In this document: positions 57,746-64,000 of the stretch, in pieces
How the letters are laid out: the number at the start of each line of letters is the position of its first letter
How positions within the stretch are numbered: the first letter of the stretch is position 1
Assembly (NCBI GenBank): GCA_026315105.1
Contig: CM048745.1
Coordinates: 546,399,358-546,463,357 of the forward strand
DNA length: 64,000 nt
Direction: 5' to 3'
DNA from: Locusta migratoria
Lineage: Eukaryota > Arthropoda > Insecta > Orthoptera > Acrididae
Made by a program: the position numbers and the translations under genes
The notes under the pieces: model-generated
What the model was told of the DNA's origin: nothing
What the model saw: the letters and a program-made list of their open reading frames with translations, nothing else
The model's database searches: none

Positions 57746-57880
57746 TATTTAATCAATACACAGTATGTCGTCCTCAAAGGAATTAACTCTTTAGATTCGC
57801 ACACGATGTCTGGCATATCCAAAAGGAGGGATTTAAAATATAAAAATATGGCGTCGTAGATAACACTGGAAGCTTCTACA

Positions 57881-59905
57881 GTGCGTCAATACAGCCTCGT
57901 AAATAACACTGATAGTTCAATGAGGGTTTTCACTGTTCACGCTGTAGGAAATCAAAGCCTCGCATCACTGGAGAAGTGTAGGGAAATTCAGGAGTATCTC
58001 CAGCGTATCGACGCGTGGTGCTGGGATTGGAAATTGACCCTCAACATAAACAAATGTAAAAACTCTGCGTTTACACTGAAAGAATGATGCTTCATCATAC
58101 AAATATGCAATAGGAAGACAAACTCTGGAAGCAGTTTCTTCCCGTAAAATATTTGAGAGTAGACGTAAAGAGGTATATGAAATGTATCAAAAAAAATTAG
58201 TCGTAGCGAGATTTCTCAGGGGGTGTAGTCCGTCAACAAAGTAAGTAGGTTACGAAACACTCGTTTGGACAATACTTCATCTGTATCGATACTCAGCAAT
58301 GACATTTAAGTGCCTGGCAGAGGGTTCATTAACCATTTTCATAATCTTTCTCTACCTTTTCATTCTCTAGTAGCGCGCGGGAAGAAAGAACACCTAAACC
58401 GTTCCGTTTACGATGTGATTTCTCTTATTTTATTGGGATCGTCATGTCTCCCTATGTAGGTGGGTGCTAGCAAAATATTTTCACATTCAGAACTAAAAGT
58501 CGGTTATTGCAATTTCTCAAATAGAACTAGACACAAAGAATAATGTCGTTCTTTTAATGATTTCCACCTCAAATCGTGCAACATTTCCGTGGCGCTTTCC
58601 CCCGTATAACGTGATAAAACAAAACGAGCTGCCTTTCTCTGAACCTTCGTAATGTCCTCCGTCGATCCCACCTGGTGGGGGTCCCACACTGGGCAACAGT
58701 GATCCAGGAGAGAACGCACAAGTGTGATGTAGGCAGTCTCTTTGGTGGAGCTGTTGCATCTTCGAAGCGTTCTGCCAATGAAACGTAACCTTTGGTTCGC
58801 TTCCCCACAATATTCTTTTAGAGTGCTCTCCAGTCTAAGTTCTTCGTAATTGTAACTCCTAGCTATTTGGTGGAATTTACCACCTTAGGGTTTGACTGAT
58901 TTATAGTGTAATGGAAGTTCAGTGGATTTCGTTTAGTGATCATGTGTATTACTTCACACTTTTCATTATTTAGTGTTAATTGTAATTTTCGCACCATGTA
59001 GAAATTTTGTGTAAATCGCAGTTGCTTTAGATCCTCTGTTGACTCCACAAACCGATAAACGACAGCATCATCCGCGAATAGTCCAAAGGAGTTATTCAGA
59101 ATGTCTCCTGAATCGTTTATAAACACAAGGAAGAGTAGGGGACCTATAACGGTACCCTGGGGAACGGCAAATATTACTTCTGTTTTACTCGATGACTTAC
59201 CGCCAATTACTACGAACTGTGTCCTTTCCGATAGGAAATCGTGAATCCAGTCGTACAGTTGGGGCGATATTCCATTAGCACGAAATTTCATTAGAAGCCG
59301 CTTGTGAGTCAAAAGCCTTCCGGAAATCCAGAAATATGCAATCGACTTGAGATTCCTTGTCGATGGCACTTATCACTGCGTGTGAATAAAGGGCAAGCTA
59401 AATTTCACAAGAGTGGTACTTTCTGAATCCGTGTTGACTATTGGTTAATACGTCGATCTCTTCGAAGTAGTTCATAATGTTCTAACAAAGTACACAGTAC
59501 AGATCATCACTGCGAGATCCGCACCATATAGGGTTGATAGAAGACATGGAGTGGATCAAACGGAGTGCAGCATGATTCGTTAGTGGCTCCTTCAGTAAGC
59601 GCGTAAGCGGCACAGGAAAGCTCAGGAAACTCCATTGGCAGACGCTGCAAGTTAGATGTTCTGTATCGCGATACGGTCTGCTGTAAGTTTTCTGAGGGCA
59701 CACGTTTCTTGTAGAGTTAACCAACACATTTCTTCCTCCCAAATATATCTCGCGGAAAGTCCACAAAGATATAAATTGGAGACTTACCAGCAATCGTGTT
59801 ACTTCCGCGAACCATATGCGACTGGAACAGGAGGACGCGACAATCACACTAACAGTAGCCTCCAGTACACACCGTGAAGAGGCTTGCGGATTTTGGAAGC
59901 AGATG
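57881..59905 (+). pseudogene. jockey/CR1-like LINE, split by an opposite-strand LINE
   Basis: The left part (57881-58277) has 'EIQEYLQRIDAWCWDWKLTL' with 'NINKC', then in another frame the 'VGYETLVWTIL' region. Homology resumes at about 59499 with 'RSSLRDPHHIGLIEDMEWIK' and 'RSAA*FVSGSF', and continues to a GATGTA-like 3' end near 59895 ('gcagatgtatatctagat'). Between lies a minus-strand LINE. The upstream RT core is absent. Order and junctions show the minus-strand element inserted into this copy. Confidence 0.82.
58278..59498 (-). pseudogene. jockey/CR1-like LINE reverse transcriptase, nested
   Basis: Minus-strand frame 59369-58863 contains 'THKRLLMKFRANGISPQLYD' (part of the KAFDTVPH region, frameshifted), 'VPQGTVIGPLLFLVFINDSG' and 'FGLFADDAVVYRF' (catalytic Asp pair intact), then 'LQLTLNNEKCEVIHM'. 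After a break the frame 58719-58504 has 'LDHCCPVWDPHQVGSTEDIT' and 'KVQRKAARFVLSRYTGE'. The 3' UTR runs to about 58290 ('tgcctggcagagggttc' on the plus strand). 5'-truncated. The 3' end differs from the GATGTA-tailed copies, so it is a separate family from its host. Confidence 0.88.
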
Positions 59906-60602
59906 TATATCTAGATATATTGGCGTTCGGAAGCGGCTCGAAGAGGTCGCAGGGGGTAGCATAAAGGAAACCAATGAAGTCATTCCCTCTCTCGGGTCAT
60001 TAATTCATACACATTTCGTAGGTGAAAACGAGCGTTCGCCGTGCAGTGAACACCATGAAAACTTCATCGCTACTGCGGAGTGCAGTAAAGTGTGCAAATA
60101 ATTTAGTGAAATTAAATGCACTAATAAATGAAAAGGGAATAATACGTGAAGTAAAAATGAAAACTTAGTTCAGTTCAGAATAGTCAGGTACAGACGAGTA
60201 AAACAGCAGAGCTGCGGTCGCATTTCGACAGTGAATCGACCAACTGACGCAGAAAATTCAGCAGGACATTCTCCCACCGAGTATTCACGTGTCGCGGAAC
60301 GACACAAGGAGTCCATCGTTCTTGTAACGTGCGGAAGTAGATGATTAAACGATGACGCCATCGACCGAATGGCTACGGCCAAGAAGACGCAGCCACATTA
60401 TTGTCAGTATTGTCAGTATTAGCAATAGCAGCAGCAACATTAGCTGAAGCTGGAGTCATGACCAGCCACCGGTAGTGACAGTTTCAGCTGAAGATAGAAG
60501 ATGAAGAAATCTCGTAGAGAAACAGACTGTGAATCCAAAGGATCGATTCCCGCCAGTTCCTACGATTTTTATCTCTCACTGTCCATATAATACACCTCTG
60601 GC
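59906..60602. other. unassigned intergenic DNA
   Basis: Short frames only. Nothing recognised. Confidence 0.5.
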
Positions 60603-60716
60603 AACGTTGGTGATTATTAGTTTCTCCATCATTGGATGGTTGCTGTTGCCGCAACTGTGGTTCAAATTTAATGAAAGTCCAGCTCCAGTTGCAATTATTT
60701 GTGCTTTATTTAAGCC

Positions 60717-60761
60717 CACACTACCGGTTTCGGCCTCTATGTTAGGCCATTTTCAAGTGTG
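60717..60761 (-). ncRNA. hammerhead-like remnant in the left PLE arm
   Basis: Inverted partner of 63364-63408: same stems, same changed core box. Confidence 0.45.
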
Positions 60762-61571
60762 ACAGACCTGCATATAGCAATAAGTTTACAAAAAATACAT
60801 GGTACAAGATAGAATGTTACATATGTAAAAAGGTACTGTACAGAAGCAGAAGGAAACTTAAGTTATGCCATAGAGAAAGCAACGTCAAGTAATTAAAACA
60901 ACAGAACTCAGAGATTTTAAAACTTTTGGCGCCCAATGGCGACATGAGAGAAATGGGCGTGTCATTTTTAACATTCCAGAACATTATAATGTTATTATAA
61001 ACATTAGTTGATAAAATGTAAAAGTCAATAGTAAAATATTACAATTGTCAGAATAAAAAACGGAAATGTAGCGGCCAATGAGGCTATGTGAAAAGTGGGC
61101 GTGTCGTCAATTTAAAATTTTTAATACAGGAAGAATAATAATTAAGCTTAAGTCCAATTGTATTCAATTTAGTTTACATTAAAGTTGAATGTATTGTATA
61201 AACAAGGTACAAAGATTTTTAGGTTGTAAAATGTAAAATGATTGCAACAAACGAGGCGTCCAAGCCGATAGTTGAGGGGCGGCCTCTAGCGAGCGAAATT
61301 TGAACCAGGAACGCTGGTGCGGGCTCCAGAGCTGTTTGGACGCGTCGTTGATGCTTACATTGTACTGTTTACAAACAGTAGTATGTACTTATTTCGAAAA
61401 CAGCCACGAACTTGCGGAGCATTTCTAAAAAATTTTGTCAATTACTGGGCGGCAGATATCTAAGAAATTAGTATTCTTTAAAGTGCATTGCTCGTTAAGC
61501 GTGTCTTTCTTGGACTTTTTTAGGTGAGTGTATATAGCAACCTCTTCATAAAAATCCATGAAATAGCCTTT

Positions 61572-61768
61572 GCCGGCCACGGTGGCCGAGGGGACTGAGG
61601 CGCTCCAGTCACGGTCTGCACGGCCACTGCGGTCGGGGGTTCGAATCCCCCCTCGGGCATGGATATTTGTGCCGTCTTTAGTATAAGGTAGTTCATAAGT
61701 AGTTTGTAAGCTTAGGGACTGATGACCCCGTAGTTAAGTCCCATAAGTTCTACAAACATTTGAACATT
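61572..61768 (+). mobile_element. SINE family A inserted in the PLE left arm
   Basis: A 13-bp duplication 'tgaaatagccttt' (61559-61571) and 'tgaaatagtcttt' (61769-61781), one mismatch. The intact right arm shows the left version is ancestral. Confidence 0.94.
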
Positions 61769-61874
61769 TGAAATAGTCTTTCTTCATTTTGTGGAGTATT
61801 GTCAGGTTGTTTTCGATACTGTGTACCTTGTGACTGTTGCGTATAAGGTGAGCAGCGAAGGTGGATCTGCTTTC

Positions 61875-62639
61875 CATATTAAATTTTTAGATCTTTCCAT
61901 CAGCATAGTTCAAAACAAACATGCCTTTGGTATATACCACAAACCAACATCTTCTGACGTCATTATCCCGGCTACATCTTGTCACCCTGCTCAATATAAA
62001 AAGGCTCATTTCTGGTCAGCAGTACATAGACTCCTCAAATTGCCACTACAAGATAATGAAGTAAAAAAGGAACTTAACTGGTTGCGAAATATAGCACGGA
62101 ATAACGGCTATCATAGCATGATCGTAGACGAGATTTTTATTGTGGCCAAATCCAACAAAAACTAAGTGAGCAAAAATATGGAACTGGCTAAGAAACACTT
62201 TGTATCATTCCCCTTCAGTGACCAGGTCACGTATAAACTAAGTAATTTGTTTAAAAATTGTAACGTGCAAATTGCGTACAAATCACAACCATCGCTTCTG
62301 CGTCTTTTAGTACATGACATAAATTCAACGAAGGACATATATCAAAACGGGGGCATATACAAAATTCACTGCTCCGATTGTAATGCATACTACATCGGGC
62401 AAACAGGACGCAACTTCAAAACGCGTTACAAAGAACACACAGAACTCGGCAGAAAAAACGCTGAAAGCAGATCCACCTTCGCTGCTCACCTTATACGCAA
62501 CAGTCACAAGGTACACAGTATCGAAAACAACCTGACAATACTCCACAAAATGAAGAAAGGCTATTTCATGGATTTTTATGAAGAGGTTGCTATATACACT
62601 CACCTAAAAAAGTCCAAGGAAGACACGCTTAACGAGTAA
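61875..62639 (+). pseudogene. Penelope-like protein C-terminal part with GIY-YIG endonuclease
   Basis: One reading frame with a single TAA at 62163-62165. The first part is the end of the reverse transcriptase ('KFLDLSISIVQNKHAFGIYH', 'SDVIIPATSCHPAQYKKAHF', 'ARNNGYHSMIVDEIF'). The second part has the linker 'FSDQVTYKLSNLFKNCNV', then the GIY-YIG nuclease: 'GGIYKIHCSDCNAYYIGQTG' and 'RNFKTRYKEH' (GIY, YIG and the conserved Arg present), ending 'YFMDFYEEVAIYTH' with the Glu. The RT active site is lost by 5' truncation. From 62463 on, the coding sequence is also present inverted in the left arm. Intact relatives pair this nuclease with target-primed reverse transcription. Confidence 0.9.
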
Positions 62640-63363
62640 TGCACTTTAAAGAATACTAATTTCTTAGATACCTGCCACCCAATAATTGACATAATTTTTT
62701 AGAAATGCTCCGCAAGTTCGTGGCTGTTTTTGAAATACGTACATACTACTGTTTGTAAACAGTACAATGTAAGCATCAACGACGCGTCCAAACAGCTCTG
62801 GAGCCCGCACCAGCGTTCCTGGTTCAAATTTCGCTCGCTAGAGGCCGCCCCTCAACTATCGGTTTGGACGCCTCCTTTGTTGCAATCATTTTACATTTTA
62901 CAACCTAAAAATCTTTGTACCTTGTTTAAACATTACATTCAACTTTAATGTAAACTAAATTGAATATAATTGGCCCACTTTTCACATAGCCTCATTGGCC
63001 GCTACATTACCTTTTTTATCCTAACTGACAATTGTAATATTTTACTATTGACCTTTACATTTTATCAACTAATGTTTATAATTTTAAGCATGCAATGATG
63101 TAATGTTTATATCAGAACACATCAGGACATGCCGATTATAATGTTCTGGAATGTTAAATATGACACGCCCATTTCTCTCATGTCGCCATTGGGCGCCAAA
63201 AGTTTTAAAATCTCTGAGTTCTGTTGTTTTAATTACTTGACGTTGCTTTCTCTATGGCATAACGTAAATTTCCTTCTGCTTCTGTACAGTACCTTTTTAC
63301 ATATGTAACATTCTATCTTGTACCATGTATTTTTTGTAAACTTATTGCTATATGCAGGTCTGT

Positions 63364-63408
63364 CACACTTGAAAATGGCCTAACATAGAGGCCGAAACCG
63401 GTAGTGTG
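63364..63408 (+). ncRNA. hammerhead-ribozyme-like remnant in the PLE 3' end
   Basis: Stem I 'cacac'/'gtgtg', a core box reading 'ttgaaaa' where CUGAUGA is expected, stem II 'ggcc'...'ggcc', then 'gaaac', a CCGG stem and a 'gta' (GUH) triplet. The position-8 G is A, so cleavage activity is unlikely. Hammerheads in Penelope-like elements are an established observation. Confidence 0.5.
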
Positions 63409-63468
63409 GGCTTAAATAAAGCACAAATAATTGCAACTGGAGCTGGACTTTCATTAAACGTTGGTGAT

Positions 63469-64000
63469 GTGAACAATACCGCGTAGCACCGTGGTTGAAT
63501 CCACGTTGACTGTAGGTCCCCTGTAACTGGCTGGGTACGTCAGTTCGAAGGTCGGGGGGAAGGCAACGGCATACCACCTCCAAACAGCACCATGCCTAGT
63601 ACAGTTCTAGTGGGCAAGTGCAACATTGTATCTGACGGTAGGCGTACTCAAGTAATTCCTTGCAGGTATGCTAATCCTTGTGGCCCTAGTAGTGTGGAGG
63701 TCACCGCAATTGCCTAGATAGCAGGAGACCCGGGATCGAGTCCCAGCTGGGTACCCATTTTTAACTTTACCCATTCGCAGTTAATGTCATACATTCGGTG
63801 AATATAACGGTACTTATTTAGTAAGAGTGTCCGAAACCCTTTTACGAGAGAAGAACCCCTCCCCCACCTCGTACAAAAAAACAAAAAAATGGTAATGGCG
63901 GGTTTCGAGCTATTCAGTATGCGCATTATAATCTAATGCGCTGCCCGTTTCATTACGGCGAACATCTACGAAACTCTTACGTTTTTCTCATACCAATTAA
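63469..64000. other. unassigned DNA with tRNA-like relics
   Basis: 63688-63756 reads like a degraded tRNA on the plus strand (B box 'gggatcgagtcccag'), and 63895-63960 resembles one on the minus strand ('cgggcagcgcattagatt', then 'agctcgaaaccc'). 63555-63590 contains 'ggcaacggcataccacctcc', which I remember as part of a widespread insect repeat. None looks functional. Confidence 0.35.

Larger units (their letters stand above)
60615..63456 (+). mobile_element. Penelope-like element with ~1-kb inverted arms
   Basis: A 12-bp target-site duplication 'aacgttggtgat' at 60603-60614 and 63457-63468 bounds it. The left arm (60670-61874, containing a SINE) is an inverted copy of the right arm (62463-63456). 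The arms include the end of the coding frame and the whole 3' UTR. The 588-base centre plus the right arm encode a 5'-truncated PLE protein. 60615-60669 is extra sequence outside the palindrome. Such inverted 5' duplications of the 3' end are known for Penelope insertions. Confidence 0.88.

Noticed and set aside
60580..60660. Mariner remnant flanking the PLE, because 'ctctggcaacg' and 'acgttggtgatta' resemble 57620-57665
   Set aside because: The similarity is limited to about 25 bases and is not continued by the sequence to the right of the PLE after the target-site duplication.
1..64000. CRISPR arrays, operons, bacterial promoters or Shine-Dalgarno sites
   Set aside because: The window is eukaryotic; repeats are dispersed retroposons and transposons, and no regularly spaced repeat-spacer array exists.

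Overview
This window is eukaryotic and almost certainly from an insect. I see no conserved host-gene exon, no rRNA and no tRNA gene I would call functional. It holds A+T-rich, mostly unrecognised intergenic DNA packed with transposable-element remains. Two tRNA-headed SINE families in many copies, together with jockey/CR1-like, RTE-like, Penelope-like, Tc1, mariner and Mutator-like debris, look to me like a locust or grasshopper genome (Orthoptera, perhaps Schistocerca). That placement is recall and inference, not a search result.

Layout. 0-12 kb: a perfect hairpin, a long palindrome, a Mutator-like transposase fragment, SINEs, a poly(A) insertion, a Helentron-like repeat, a GC-rich patch, a 352-bp palindromic element with hammerhead-like ends, and a decayed Penelope-like element (PLE). 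12-17 kb: a tRNA-bearing repeat, a Ty3/gypsy pol fragment (minus) and an LTR (plus) with 22-23-bp tandem repeats. 18-24 kb: two tandem RNase H-bearing LINE fragments (minus) and a jockey/CR1-like LINE (plus). 25-35 kb: RTE fragments, about 3.8 kb of unrecognised AT-rich DNA, SINEs and a LINE split by a SINE. 35-42 kb: a second Mutator-like fragment, internally deleted Tc1 and mariner copies, and a SINE split by a 668-bp tRNA-containing palindrome. 42-44.6 kb: the best preserved coding sequence, an RTE-like reverse transcriptase with one frameshift. 45.66-52.83 kb: a 7.2-kb DNA transposon with inverted repeats of roughly 0.9 kb and a decayed DDE_1-type transposase. 53-60 kb: LINE and mariner fragments, including one LINE nested in another in opposite orientation. 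60.6-63.5 kb: a PLE with about 1-kb inverted arms, a GIY-YIG endonuclease and a 12-bp target-site duplication.

Many insertions carry clean target-site duplications and some lie inside other elements, so relative ages can be read directly. Every coding region I recognise belongs to a mobile element and nearly all are broken. The most useful targets for follow-up are the long-TIR DDE element, the inverted PLE with its hammerhead-like remnants, the tRNA-containing palindromes, and the two SINE families that share one 3' tail.
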